64,000 nucleotides of DNA from Succinispira mobilis DSM 6222 (GTDB taxonomy: Bacteria; Bacillota; Negativicutes; Acidaminococcales; Succinispiraceae), in NCBI RefSeq assembly GCF_000384135.1, contig NZ_KB913028.1, positions 833,351 through 897,350 on the forward strand, in the 5' to 3' direction. Position 1 is the stretch's first letter; every line of letters starts with the position of its first letter. Of this stretch, positions 1-8,784 are shown piece by piece. Below the pieces are notes generated by a model. The model made no database searches. It had not been told where the DNA came from and worked only from the letters and a program-made list of their open reading frames with translations. The translations under genes were made by a program, and so were the position numbers.

Positions 1-285
1 AAAAAATCTTGGGAAGGCGCAGTTGCAGGTTTTATTGGTTGTTTAGCAACTATTGTTTATTTGGGAAATAATTTTTTGCAAATGCAGTACCAATTGTTAA
101 TTGCTATTGGCTTAATAGTGGCTTTTTTTGCGCCTATTGGTGATTTACTGGAATCTGTTTTAAAACGTAAGTTGCAGGTAAAAGACTCAGGTAATTTTTT
201 CCCAGGACATGGTGGAATTTTAGACCGTTTGGATAGTTTAATTATTGTTTTGCCGTTGATATATTATTTGGTTTTGTTAGCATAA
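1..285 (+). CDS. cdsA: Phosphatidate cytidylyltransferase, C-terminal part (5' truncated by window edge)
   Basis: The reading frame is open from the first base and ends at TAA 283-285, so the gene begins before the window. The visible part has two hydrophobic segments and the family signature: an SVLKRKLQVKDSG stretch followed by PGHGGILDRLDS, matching the S-x-x-K-R...K-D-x-G...P-G-H-G-G-x-x-D-R-x-D pattern of CdsA. The enzyme makes CDP-diacylglycerol from phosphatidate and CTP in the cytoplasmic membrane. In Firmicutes cdsA usually lies just before dxr and rseP, as here. An ATG-like internal start near position 61 should not be taken as the gene start. Confidence 0.93.
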   Translation, partial: KKSWEGAVAGFIGCLATIVYLGNNFLQMQYQLLIAIGLIVAFFAPIGDLLESVLKRKLQVKDSGNFFPGHGGILDRLDSLIIVLPLIYYLVLLA

Positions 286-315
286 ATTGCAATAGTTTAA
301 TAGGGATGTGTAAAA

Positions 316-1473
316 TTGAAAAAATTAGCGATATTGGGAAGCACAGGTTCTATTGGTCGACAAAGTTTAGAAGTGGTTAGAGCCAATAAAGAATTATTTA
401 GCATAACAGCTTTAGCAGCGGGTTCAAATGTAAATCTGCTGGAAGAACAAATGGCGGAATTCTGCCCTAGGAAGGTAGTGATAGCTGATAAACAGGTTGG
501 TGAACAATTTAGAGCTAATTATTCAGGTAATTGCCAAATATTAATCGGGGAAGAATATTTAGAGGAGCTGGCTACCGAACCAGAAGTAGATGTAGTGCTT
601 ACTTCAGTTGTTGGTTTTACTGGTTTAAAACCAACACTTGCAGCGATAAAAGCTGGCAAAACAATTGCTTTAGCTAACAAGGAAACTCTAGTAGCAGCAG
701 GTGAATTAGTTACCAACTTAGCTAAAAAACATCAAGTAGCTATTTTGCCAGTCGATAGTGAGCATAGTGCTATTTTACAAAGTATGCAGGGACAAGATTT
801 GACGGCAATACATAGAATTATTCTTACAGCTTCAGGGGGGCCTTTTAGGACTAAAACGGCGCAAGAACTTGAAAAAGTTACGATTGCGGATTGTCTAAAA
901 CATCCTAATTGGAGCATGGGGCGTAAAATCACGGTAGATTCTGCGAGTTTGGCAAATAAAGGGCTAGAGGTTATTGAAGCAAGGTGGTTATTTGCTTTAG
1001 ATTATGATAAAATTGATGTTGTTGTTCATCCTCAAAGTATTGTTCATTCTATGGTTGAGTATGTTGATGGTGCAGTGATAGCCCAACTTGGAATTCCGGA
1101 TATGAAATTGCCCATTCAATATGCCCTTACTTATCCTAAAAGATTGGTTGCTGGATTTGGGCGCTTGGATTTTTTGAAGTATAGCAATTTAACCTTTGAA
1201 GAGCCTAATCTAGGATTATTTCCTTGTTTAGATTTAGCTTATCAAGCTGGGAAAGCCGATGGCGTTATGCCTTGCGTATTCAACGCTGCCAATGAAATAG
1301 CTGTAGAGAACTTTTTAGCGGGGAAAATAAATTTTGTGCAAATACCTCGAGTGATCGAAGCTGTATTATCACAACAAGAGAATATTCACGATTATACATT
1401 TACAGATATTTTGCAAGTTGATGCAACTAGTCGAAAACTGGCAACTGAATATATAAAAAAATCTAGATTATAG
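316..1473 (+). CDS. dxr: 1-deoxy-D-xylulose 5-phosphate reductoisomerase
   Basis: This is the second enzyme of the MEP isoprenoid pathway; it converts DXP to 2-C-methylerythritol 4-phosphate with NADPH and a divalent metal. The 385-residue protein has the usual length. The NADPH loop GSTGSIG is at residues 8-14. NKETLVAAG, the metal-binding VDSEHSAI, TASGGPF, the KHPNWSMG flap and NAANEIAV follow in family order. The start is TTG at 316; a GGGATG stretch upstream is a weak ribosome binding site. It lies 30 bases after cdsA and runs directly into rseP, forming a lipid/isoprenoid operon with ispG further on. Confidence 0.97.
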   Translation: MKKLAILGSTGSIGRQSLEVVRANKELFSITALAAGSNVNLLEEQMAEFCPRKVVIADKQVGEQFRANYSGNCQILIGEEYLEELATEPEVDVVLTSVVGFTGLKPTLAAIKAGKTIALANKETLVAAGELVTNLAKKHQVAILPVDSEHSAILQSMQGQDLTAIHRIILTASGGPFRTKTAQELEKVTIADCLKHPNWSMGRKITVDSASLANKGLEVIEARWLFALDYDKIDVVVHPQSIVHSMVEYVDGAVIAQLGIPDMKLPIQYALTYPKRLVAGFGRLDFLKYSNLTFEEPNLGLFPCLDLAYQAGKADGVMPCVFNAANEIAVENFLAGKINFVQIPRVIEAVLSQQENIHDYTFTDILQVDATSRKLATEYIKKSRL

Positions 1474-1486
1474 AGTGGAGGTTAAT

Positions 1487-2521
1487 TTGATTACATTATT
1501 AGCAACAATTTTTGTTTTTGGATTATTGGTTTTTGTTCATGAATTAGGGCATTTTTTAGCAGCTAAGGCCACGGGCATGAAGGTTGAGGAATTTGCTATT
1601 GGTTTTGGTCCAGTCCTATATCAACAACGTGATGGAGAAACATTATATTCCCTACGATTAATTCCGTTGGGGGGGTTTAATAAAATAGAAGGCATGAGTG
1701 AAGAAGAGGCAACGGACGAACGTTCTTTTGCTAATAAACCGATTTTAGCAAGAATGTTTGTAATTGCAGCTGGTTCAGCTATGAATTTTATTTTACCGAT
1801 TCTATTACTTTTTGTGGTATTTATGTCGAGTGGTTACGAAAAGCCATTAGAACAACCGATAATTGGGAAAGTTGTACAAAATGCTCCAGCGGCACAAGCG
1901 GGATTGCAAGCCGGAGATAAAGTTATAAGAATTAATGAGAAAAGTATTAATAGTTGGCAAGAATTGGTACTGAGTTTAAACACAAATCCTAGCAATAAGA
2001 GCTTGGAGTTTACAGTTGTTAGTCAAGGTCAAGAACGTACTGTGAAATTATTGCCTAAGTATGATGAGAAAAGTAGACGAAATCTTATTGGGATTATGCA
2101 AGCTACAGAGCTAATTAAGCCTGGTATTGGTGAGGCGGCTGTAATGTCAGTAGAAAGAACTTACAAAGTGGCTATCGGCATGGTAGACGGGTTATTTAGT
2201 ATGTTAAGAGGTAAAACAGAAGCAGAATTAGCAGGCCCAATTGGGGTTGCCCAGATGGCTGGTGATATTGCTCGCCTTGGGATTATTCCTTTACTAACAT
2301 TTGCAGCCTTGTTGAGTATTAATTTGGGTGTAATAAATTTATTGCCCATTCCAGTACTAGATGGTGGTCATTTAGTAAATCTTTTAATTGAAGCCGTAAG
2401 AGGAAAAGCGCTTAGTGGCAAAGTATTGTATATTACACAAATGATTGGATTTGCTATTTTAATGGCGATAATGCTGTTAGCAACTTCTAAAGATATCGGT
2501 AAATTTAACATATTTGGTTAG
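1487..2521 (+). CDS. rseP: RIP metalloprotease RseP (site-2 protease family)
   Basis: This is an intramembrane zinc protease of family M50 that cuts transmembrane anchors such as anti-sigma factors. The zinc site VHELGH sits in the first membrane helix, a PDZ domain lies in the middle (about residues 110-190), and the C-terminal INLLPIPVLDGGH segment supplies the third metal ligand. The open frame reaches GTG 1475, but a GGAGG at 1477-1481 placed 5 bases before TTG 1487 makes the TTG the likely start (344 residues). It is tightly packed between dxr and ispG. The substrate cannot be told from this window. Confidence 0.95.
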   Translation: MITLLATIFVFGLLVFVHELGHFLAAKATGMKVEEFAIGFGPVLYQQRDGETLYSLRLIPLGGFNKIEGMSEEEATDERSFANKPILARMFVIAAGSAMNFILPILLLFVVFMSSGYEKPLEQPIIGKVVQNAPAAQAGLQAGDKVIRINEKSINSWQELVLSLNTNPSNKSLEFTVVSQGQERTVKLLPKYDEKSRRNLIGIMQATELIKPGIGEAAVMSVERTYKVAIGMVDGLFSMLRGKTEAELAGPIGVAQMAGDIARLGIIPLLTFAALLSINLGVINLLPIPVLDGGHLVNLLIEAVRGKALSGKVLYITQMIGFAILMAIMLLATSKDIGKFNIFG

Positions 2522-2532
2522 GAATGATAAGT

Positions 2533-3600
2533 GTGGAAAGAAAAAAGACCAAGAAAATTAAAATAGGCACGGTTGAAATAGGTGGTAACTCCTTAATTAG
2601 TGTACAGTCGATGACCAATACGAAAACTCATGATGTTGGAGCGACTGTTCAGCAAATTCGAGAATTGCAAGCGGCTGGTTGTGATTTGGTGCGGATGGCG
2701 ATTCCAGATCAACAAGCCTGTGCTGCTATTGGGGCGATCAAGGCTCAAGTAAATGTGCCCTTGATTGCGGATATTCACTTTGATTATCGATTAGCTTTAG
2801 GTGCGATTGAACAAGGTATTGATGCTTTAAGATTAAATCCTGGGAATATTAGTGAAACAGAAAAAGTAAAGCAGGTTGTACTGGCGGCAAAAACAGCAAA
2901 AATTCCGATTAGAATTGGGGTTAATGCTGGATCGTTACCAAAAGATTTATTGGGAAAATATGGACATCCTACAGCAGAGGCGATGGTCGAAGCGGCTACC
3001 CGCCATATTAAAATTTTACAGGCTTATGATTTTGAAGATATAAAAGTATCTTTAAAGGCTCATGATGTGCAGCTTACTTTAGCGGCTTATAGAAAAATGG
3101 CAGAGACTTATGACTATCCTTTGCATTTGGGGATAACGGAAGCGGGAACCATTAATTCTGGGATTATTAAATCGGCGGTGGGAATTGGTGCTTTGTTAGC
3201 AGAGGGAATCGGTGATACTTTGCGTGTGTCTTTAACTGGCAACCCCGTACATGAAGTGCGCGTTGCTAGAGAAATTTTAAAGGCTTTAGATTTACGTGAC
3301 TATGGACCGACGCTTATTTCTTGTCCCACTTGTGGGCGAACTAATATTAACTTAGAAAAATTAGCTTTGCAAGTTGAACAGCGCTTAGCTGGAATTAGTG
3401 AACCGATAAAGGTTGCTGTAATGGGCTGCATAGTGAATGGTCCAGGTGAAGCACGCGAAGCTGATATTGGTATTGCGGGTGGAATTGCTGAAGGGTTGAT
3501 TTTTAAAAAAGGTGAGGTTTTGAGAAAAGTACCCGAAGCTCAATTAATCGGCGAGTTGTTTAAAGAAATAGATATTTTGATTGCAGAAAGGAAGATTTAA
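2533..3600 (+). CDS. ispG: 4-hydroxy-3-methylbut-2-en-1-yl diphosphate synthase
   Basis: This [4Fe-4S] enzyme of the MEP pathway reductively opens methylerythritol cyclodiphosphate to HMBPP. The cluster ligands are visible in SCPTCGR and [11 protein letters not shown] near the C terminus, and the N-terminal TIM-barrel signature VQSMTNT is intact. An ATG at 2524 is in frame, but AGGA at 2520-2523 touches it and is too close. GTG 2533, nine bases after AGGA, is the better start (355 residues). It follows rseP with almost no gap, so both MEP genes here are probably co-transcribed with rseP. Confidence 0.95.
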   Translation: MERKKTKKIKIGTVEIGGNSLISVQSMTNTKTHDVGATVQQIRELQAAGCDLVRMAIPDQQACAAIGAIKAQVNVPLIADIHFDYRLALGAIEQGIDALRLNPGNISETEKVKQVVLAAKTAKIPIRIGVNAGSLPKDLLGKYGHPTAEAMVEAATRHIKILQAYDFEDIKVSLKAHDVQLTLAAYRKMAETYDYPLHLGITEAGTINSGIIKSAVGIGALLAEGIGDTLRVSLTGNPVHEVRVAREILKALDLRDYGPTLISCPTCGRTNINLEKLALQVEQRLAGISEPIKVAVMGCIVNGPGEAREADIGIAGGIAEGLIFKKGEVLRKVPEAQLIGELFKEIDILIAERKI

Positions 3601-3605
3601 TAAAT

Positions 3606-5309
3606 ATGTTAGCAAGTAATTTATATGCGCCAACTTTACGAGAGGTTCCAGCAGAGGCAGAAATTATCAGTCATAAACTAATGTTACGGGCTGGATTTAT
3701 GCGTAAGTCAGCTACTGGAATTTATACCTACTTGCCTTTGGCTTGGAAAGTTCTTAAAAAAATTGAGAATATTGTACGCGAGGAAATGGATAATGCAGGC
3801 GGTCAAGAATTATTGATGCCGATTATTCAGCCCGCAGAGATGTGGCAAGAAAGTGGACGTTGGAACGTATATGGTGATGAAATGTTTCGCCTACAAGATC
3901 GTCATGGTCGTTTTTTTTGCTTAGGGCCAACGCACGAAGAGATGATTACGACTTTAGTACGCGGCGAAGTTCGTTCTTATCGCCAATTACCAGTGCGCTT
4001 GTATCAAATTCAAAATAAATATCGCGATGAGCGTCGGCCACGTTTTGGCTTGATGCGTGGCCGAGAATTTATCATGAAAGATTTATACTCTTTTGATAAA
4101 GATGAGGCTGGCTTAGATATTAGTTACAAAAGCATGTATGATGCCTATACACGTATTTTCACGCGCTGTAATTTGAAATTCAGACCGGTAGAGGCAGATT
4201 CAGGAGCAATCGGTGGTAGTGGCTCACATGAGTTTATGGCTTTAGCAGATAGTGGTGAAGCGGAAATAGTTTATTGTCCAAGTTGTGACTATGCAGGAAA
4301 TGTTGAAAAAGCTGAGCTAAAACCAATAGTGTTGGCAGAAGAAGCTTTGGCAGAGTTGGAAATTGTAGATACTCCAGATGCGAAAACTATTGCCGCAGTA
4401 TGTGAATACTTAAATGCTCCAGTCGAAAAATCAGTTAAGGCTGTAGTTTATAATAGTGATAAAGGTCTAGTTATTGTTTTGGTACGTGGTGATCATGAAG
4501 TTAATGAAATCAAAGTGCAAAATCATCTTGGCGCATTATTTTTAGAAATGGCCAATGAAGAAGCTATTCAAGCTGCGGGAACGGTAGCAGGCTTTATTGG
4601 TGGAGTTGGTAAAAAACAAGCTTATGTTTTATTAGATAGCACTGTGGCGAAGATGTATAATGTTATTTGTGGAGCAGATCAACTTGATAAGCATTATATA
4701 AATGCTAATATTGCCCGTGATTTCACCTATGATGCGATTGCTGATGTGCGCTTAATTCAAGAAAATGATCCATGTCCAATTTGTGGTGAAGCTGTTAAAA
4801 AAGCACGAGGAATTGAAGTTGGACAAGTATTTAAATTGTTTACGAAATACAGTAAAGCCTTAAAAGCAACTTTCTTAAATGAAAATGGTAAAGAATTACC
4901 AATGGTAATGGGTTGTTATGGAATCGGAGTTACACGTACGATGTCAGCGGTAATTGAACAAAGCTATGATGAAGACGGAATTATTTGGCCAGTAGCAATT
5001 GCGCCTTATCATGTAGTTATTATTCCGGCGAATACGAAAGATGAAAAAGTAATGGAAGTAGCTCAAGAAGTTTATGCACAATTGCAACAAGGCAAAGTTG
5101 AAGTAGTATTAGATGATCGTAATGAGCGAGCCGGAGTTAAATTTAAAGATGCAGACTTAATTGGTTATCCATTGCGGATTACAGTAGGTGCAAAAACTTT
5201 AGAACAAGGTTGTGTAGAAGCACGTATTAGAAAAAATGGTTCTGTAGTGAATTTGGAAGTTGGTAAAGCTTATTTACCAGCAGTTCAAGAAATATTAAAA
5301 AATTTATAA
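3606..5309 (+). CDS. proS: Prolyl-tRNA synthetase (bacterial type with editing domain)
   Basis: This class II aminoacyl-tRNA synthetase charges tRNA-Pro. It has 567 residues, typical of the bacterial ProRS form. Motif 2 ([22 protein letters not shown] region) is followed by an inserted editing domain of about 180 residues (roughly 225-405) that removes Ala-tRNA-Pro. Motif 3 (GCYGIGVTR) and the anticodon-binding domain follow. ATG 3606 is preceded by AAAGGAAG. It is the last gene of the dxr-rseP-ispG-proS run, an arrangement common in Firmicutes, and is followed by a terminator at about 5394. Confidence 0.97.
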   Translation: MLASNLYAPTLREVPAEAEIISHKLMLRAGFMRKSATGIYTYLPLAWKVLKKIENIVREEMDNAGGQELLMPIIQPAEMWQESGRWNVYGDEMFRLQDRHGRFFCLGPTHEEMITTLVRGEVRSYRQLPVRLYQIQNKYRDERRPRFGLMRGREFIMKDLYSFDKDEAGLDISYKSMYDAYTRIFTRCNLKFRPVEADSGAIGGSGSHEFMALADSGEAEIVYCPSCDYAGNVEKAELKPIVLAEEALAELEIVDTPDAKTIAAVCEYLNAPVEKSVKAVVYNSDKGLVIVLVRGDHEVNEIKVQNHLGALFLEMANEEAIQAAGTVAGFIGGVGKKQAYVLLDSTVAKMYNVICGADQLDKHYINANIARDFTYDAIADVRLIQENDPCPICGEAVKKARGIEVGQVFKLFTKYSKALKATFLNENGKELPMVMGCYGIGVTRTMSAVIEQSYDEDGIIWPVAIAPYHVVIIPANTKDEKVMEVAQEVYAQLQQGKVEVVLDDRNERAGVKFKDADLIGYPLRITVGAKTLEQGCVEARIRKNGSVVNLEVGKAYLPAVQEILKNL

Positions 5310-5393
5310 TTAGTTTGTTTATCGCATAACAGCTACCATTATTTGGCTGCTGTGTAATTGTGGATTGCGAATAATAATATAGAAACAGATTTA

Positions 5394-5440
5394 GGCTGGA
5401 TTAAGACGTAAAAATTCTTAATCCAGCTTTAATTTTTTCG
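5394..5440 (+). terminator. Rho-independent terminator after proS
   Basis: A perfect 12-base-pair stem (5395-5406 with 5416-5427) has a 9-base loop and is followed by a T-rich tract. It lies 85 bases after proS and ends the dxr-proS transcript. The rest of the 5310-5600 gap holds no gene; it contains the inverted repeat and promoter listed separately. Confidence 0.85.
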
Positions 5441-5465
5441 CATAAAAAAATAATTGTGGAAAATA

Positions 5466-5501
5466 AATCTTAATAAATTTTTATTATTGCTAATTAAGAT
5501 T
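5466..5501. promoter_or_regulatory. Inverted repeat upstream of the peroxidase operon promoter
   Basis: AATCTTAAT at 5466-5474 and ATTAAGATT at 5493-5501 form a perfect 9-base inverted repeat with an 18-base spacer. The right arm touches the -35 box of the promoter at 5500. The position suits a regulator-binding site, but it does not match a regulator box I can name. Confidence 0.45.
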
Positions 5502-5528
5502 GACTAATTTATAATATTGGTGTATAAA
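5500..5528 (+). promoter_or_regulatory. Sigma-A type promoter of the gpx-trxB-like-grx operon
   Basis: TTGACT (5500-5505) and TATAAA (5523-5528) are separated by exactly 17 bases. This is a close match to the housekeeping consensus, about 70 bases before the peroxidase start. Confidence 0.75.
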
Positions 5529-5600
5529 GAATTATAAGCATAAGTTGCAAGCAAAAAAAGAAAGGATAGCAAGTTAGCTCTTGCTATAGAGGTGAAGGTT

Positions 5601-6137
5601 ATGAGTGTACATGATTTCACAGTTAAAAAGAAAAATGGTGAAGAAATTTGTTTGCGTGAGTATAAAGATAAAGTTTTATTGATTGTGAATACAGCGAGTA
5701 AATGTGGGTTTACCTCACAGTATGCTGAATTAGAAAAACTATATAAACAATACCAAGAGCGGGGCTTAGTAATATTAGGGTTTCCCTCTAACCAATTTGC
5801 TAGTCAAGAACCAGGAACAGACGAGGAAATCCAAAATTTTTGTCAGGTTAATTATGGGGTAACTTTTCCTATATTAGCTAAATCAGAAGTTCGCGGCGCA
5901 AATGCACAACCACTTTACAAATATTTAGTTGAACAACAAGGCTTTGCAGGTTTAGAATTTTTAGGCGAGAAGTTAAGTGGATTTTTAAAAAGCAATTTAC
6001 CGGAATTTTTAGTAGGTGATGAAGTGAAGTGGAATTTTACTAAATTTTTGATAGATAAACAAGGAAAGGTTATCAAGCGCTATGAATCCATGGTTAATCC
6101 GTTGGATATTGCGCCTGATATTGAAAAATTATTATAA
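5601..6137 (+). CDS. Glutathione peroxidase-family thiol peroxidase (cysteine type)
   Basis: The protein (178 residues from ATG 5601) has the GPx signature NTASKCGFTSQY with the catalytic cysteine at residue 35, then FPSNQFASQEPGT carrying the active-site glutamine, and KWNFTKFLID with the active-site tryptophan and asparagine. The catalytic residue is an ordinary Cys codon, not UGA, so no selenocysteine is involved. Bacterial members usually take electrons from thioredoxin rather than glutathione. The frame is open from GTG 5592, but GAGGTG just upstream fits ATG 5601. It leads a three-gene redox operon with a flavoprotein reductase and a glutaredoxin-like protein, which could act as its electron supply (inference). 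Confidence 0.92.
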   Translation: MSVHDFTVKKKNGEEICLREYKDKVLLIVNTASKCGFTSQYAELEKLYKQYQERGLVILGFPSNQFASQEPGTDEEIQNFCQVNYGVTFPILAKSEVRGANAQPLYKYLVEQQGFAGLEFLGEKLSGFLKSNLPEFLVGDEVKWNFTKFLIDKQGKVIKRYESMVNPLDIAPDIEKLL

Positions 6138-6151
6138 ATGAGGTAGAGGTT

Positions 6152-7093
6152 ATGCAAAAACCGATTAAAGAACTGGAATTATTAATTATTGGCGCAGGCG
6201 CAGCAGGTTTAAGTGCAGGTATTTATGCGGCTATGCTAAAAGTTGATACTTTAATTTTAGAAGATCAGTTAATTGGCGGGCAAATTTTAGATGCTTATAG
6301 CGTTGAGAATTATCCGGGTTTTATTAATACCACGGGTGCGGAACTAATGGAAATAATGCATCAGCAGGCTGAAAAACAAGGGGCGAAAGTGGATGAGTTT
6401 GACACGATTTTAAGTGTAAAACTAACTGATACAGATAAAATTATTGAAACAGATAGTTTTATTTATAAACCTAAAGCTGTGATTATTGCAGCGGGGATGA
6501 AAAGAAGAACCTTACCTTTGCCTGAAGAAACCAAGTTTAAAAGTAAAGGTGTGCATTATTGTGAACTTTGTGATGGCCATTTATATGAGGGCAAAAAAAT
6601 CATGGTTGTGGGCGGGGGACGTGCAGGCGTGGGGGCAGCGATATCATTAACGCGCTATGCAAGTGAGGTATTGTTGATACATCATGGTCCAAGTCTGCAG
6701 GCAGAAGCTAAGGTGCAAGATGAGCTTTTGGCGAATGCTAAAATTAAAGTTTTGTATAATATGCAAGTTGTAACCTTGCAAGGTGAACAAAATCTGGAGC
6801 GAGTAGTTTTAGAAAATGTTAATACCAAAGAGCAAACAACCATAGAAGTCCCAGGAATGTTTGTCTTTATTGGTTGGATTCCCAGAACAGATATGTACGC
6901 CCCATATATAGAATTAGATTCTTATGGGAATATAGTAGCTGGAGAGGATTGCCAAACAAAAGTCGCGGGTGTTTTTGCGGCTGGCGATGTTCGGAGTAAA
7001 AAAATCCGTCAACTTACAACAGCGGTTAGTGATGGTACCGTAGCGGCAATTAATGCTGAAGAATATCTGAAAAATTTAAAATATAGTAGATGA
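6152..7093 (+). CDS. Thioredoxin reductase-like FAD disulfide oxidoreductase with altered NADPH site
   Basis: This 313-residue flavoprotein has the FAD motif GAGAAG at residues 14-19, the redox pair C137-E-L-C140 followed by DG, and the C-terminal FAD motif AAGDVR. The overall plan is that of low-molecular-weight thioredoxin reductase. The nucleotide-binding domain is unusual: GGGRAGVGAA (154-163) replaces the usual GGGDSAxEEA, and the HRRxxxR motif that holds the NADPH 2'-phosphate is replaced by HHGPSLQAE (about 177-185). This suggests NADH, ferredoxin or another donor rather than NADPH. It sits 14 bases after the peroxidase and 16 bases before the glutaredoxin-like gene, so it probably reduces one or both. 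I leave out the symbol trxB because the donor and target are uncertain. Confidence 0.85.
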   Translation: MQKPIKELELLIIGAGAAGLSAGIYAAMLKVDTLILEDQLIGGQILDAYSVENYPGFINTTGAELMEIMHQQAEKQGAKVDEFDTILSVKLTDTDKIIETDSFIYKPKAVIIAAGMKRRTLPLPEETKFKSKGVHYCELCDGHLYEGKKIMVVGGGRAGVGAAISLTRYASEVLLIHHGPSLQAEAKVQDELLANAKIKVLYNMQVVTLQGEQNLERVVLENVNTKEQTTIEVPGMFVFIGWIPRTDMYAPYIELDSYGNIVAGEDCQTKVAGVFAAGDVRSKKIRQLTTAVSDGTVAAINAEEYLKNLKYSR

Positions 7094-7109
7094 GAGAGAG
7101 GTTTTAGTG

Positions 7110-7337
7110 ATGCTAAAAGTTTATTCAATTGAAGAATGTACTTGGTGTGCGAAAGTAAAACGCTATTTACAACAAAAAGGTGTAGAGTATTTAGAAATTA
7201 ATGTCGAAGAAAACGAGCAGGCTTTTAAAGAAATGCTAAGAATTTCAGGGCAACAGACAGTTCCCGTATTAGAAAAAGACGGTCAAGTTGTTGTTGGTTT
7301 TGATAAGAAACAAATTGATGAATTACTTCAAGCCTAG
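7110..7337 (+). CDS. Glutaredoxin/NrdH-like redoxin
   Basis: This small protein of 75 residues has a CTWC active site at residues 10-13, the cis-proline motif QTVPVLE and the C-terminal GFDKKQIDELL segment typical of NrdH-redoxins and glutaredoxin-like proteins. A GTG at 7107 is in frame just before ATG 7110; GAGAGAGG upstream fits the ATG. It is last in the peroxidase operon and ends 5 bases before a strong terminator. It is likely the small dithiol carrier between the upstream reductase and its targets (inference). Confidence 0.85.
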   Translation: MLKVYSIEECTWCAKVKRYLQQKGVEYLEINVEENEQAFKEMLRISGQQTVPVLEKDGQVVVGFDKKQIDELLQA

Positions 7338-7342
7338 AGCGT

Positions 7343-7374
7343 AAAGAGCCACATAATCGTGGCTCTTTATTTGT
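7343..7374 (+). terminator. Rho-independent terminator
   Basis: AAAGAGCCAC (7343-7352) pairs perfectly with GTGGCTCTTT (7359-7368) around a 6-base loop, with a T-rich tail. It closes the redox operon. Confidence 0.92.
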
Positions 7375-7386
7375 TATGATGATAAT

Positions 7387-7415
7387 TTTACTATCTAGAG
7401 TAGATATTGTATAAT
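7387..7415 (+). promoter_or_regulatory. Promoter for miaB-mutS-mutL
   Basis: TTTACT (7387-7392) and TATAAT (7410-7415) are 17 bases apart. The spacer contains the short palindrome ATCTA-GAG-TAGAT, a possible operator. The start codon of miaB follows 38 bases later. Confidence 0.75.
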
Positions 7416-7452
7416 GTAAAGATAATATTTTTTTATAAGGCAAGGTGTGTAG

Positions 7453-8784
7453 ATGGGAAAAAATAAATTTTATCATATATTAAATTTTGGCTGTCAAATG
7501 AATGAAAGTGATACAGAACACTATGCGGCACAACTAATAACGTTAGGCTATGAACAAGCGCCAACTATTGAAATTGCTGATGTTATTGTTTTTAATACAT
7601 GTTGCGTACGAGAAAGTGCAGAACAAAAAATTCTTGGTAAAATTGGTGAAATTAAACATTTAAAAAATAAAAACAAAGAATTAGTTTTAGTTATTGCAGG
7701 TTGTATGGCCCAAAAAGAGGGGAAAAATTTAATAAAAAAATTCCCCTATATTGATTGTGTTATAGGGACTCATTATGTAAATAGTTTTTTAGAAATCATA
7801 CAGGCTTTTTTGGAAAATCGCAAAAAGTTGATTTTGTTAGAACAAAATGCTGATGCTAAAACTGAATTTAGCGGTATAAGTGCGCGTAAAAGTAGTTTTG
7901 CGGCTTGGATTCCAATTATGTATGGTTGCAATAATTTCTGCACTTATTGTATTGTACCGCATGTGCGAGGCAGAGAACGTAGCCGAAGTTTTGCGGAAAT
8001 TGAGCAAGAAATTAAAGAGGCGGTTGCAAAGGGCTTTAAAGAGTTTACTTTGTTAGGACAGAATGTTAATTCTTACGGCAAGGAATTCCCCGGAGAAGAC
8101 AATTTTGCTAAATTATTGGAAATCGTTGATGCCATCCCAGGAGTAGAACGAATTCGTTATATGACTAGTCATCCGCGAGATATGAATGAAGCGGTAATAA
8201 AAACTATTGCGAACAGTAAACATATTTGTGACCATTTCCACTTACCTTTACAAGCAGGTAGTGATAAAATTTTAAAGCGAATGAATCGTGGTTATACAGC
8301 TGCCGAGTATTTGAAACTAGTGGAATTGGTAAGGCATTATGTACCCCAAGCCACTTTGACTACGGATTTAATTGTAGGCTTTCCAGGCGAAACAGAAGCT
8401 GATTTTCAAGCTACTTTAGATACTGTGAAAGCAGCTGGCTATGACGCTGCCTATACATTTTTATATTCGCGTCGTTCAGGAACTCCAGCGAGTGAATATA
8501 GTGAACAGGTGCCACTTCCAGTTAAAAAAGAACGGTTTAATAAACTGTTAGCGATGCAAAACGAAATTTGTTTGGCTAAAAATGAAGCTTATGTAGGTAA
8601 AGTAGTGGAGGTCTTGTGTGAAGGTTCAAGTAAAACAGATGCTACAGTATTGACGGGCAGAACTACCGGTAATAAAATCGTTTTATGGCCTAAAATTAAA
8701 GAGAATATTGCAATAGGTGATCTTATACAGGTTAAAATTACCCAAGCTCAAACTTGGTTACTAAAAGGTGAGCAAATATGTTAG
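7453..8784 (+). CDS. miaB: tRNA-2-methylthio-N6-dimethylallyladenosine synthase
   Basis: This radical-SAM methylthiotransferase adds the 2-methylthio group to i6A37 of tRNA. The 443-residue protein has the N-terminal UPF0004 domain with cluster cysteines C14, C50 and C84, the radical-SAM motif C159-NNF-C163-TY-C166, and a C-terminal TRAM domain. MiaA, which makes its i6A substrate, is encoded four genes downstream (14155). Its last 7 bases overlap the start of mutS (ATGTTAG), so the two are translationally coupled. Confidence 0.96.
   Translation: MGKNKFYHILNFGCQMNESDTEHYAAQLITLGYEQAPTIEIADVIVFNTCCVRESAEQKILGKIGEIKHLKNKNKELVLVIAGCMAQKEGKNLIKKFPYIDCVIGTHYVNSFLEIIQAFLENRKKLILLEQNADAKTEFSGISARKSSFAAWIPIMYGCNNFCTYCIVPHVRGRERSRSFAEIEQEIKEAVAKGFKEFTLLGQNVNSYGKEFPGEDNFAKLLEIVDAIPGVERIRYMTSHPRDMNEAVIKTIANSKHICDHFHLPLQAGSDKILKRMNRGYTAAEYLKLVELVRHYVPQATLTTDLIVGFPGETEADFQATLDTVKAAGYDAAYTFLYSRRSGTPASEYSEQVPLPVKKERFNKLLAMQNEICLAKNEAYVGKVVEVLCEGSSKTDATVLTGRTTGNKIVLWPKIKENIAIGDLIQVKITQAQTWLLKGEQIC

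Noticed and set aside
5505-5540. PerR box at the peroxidase promoter
   Set aside because: TTATAAT occurs but the matching half-site is not at the required one-base spacing, so no PerR call is made.
5601-6137. Possible selenocysteine glutathione peroxidase
   Set aside because: The catalytic codon is TGT (Cys), the frame has no internal TGA and no selenocysteine insertion element is needed.
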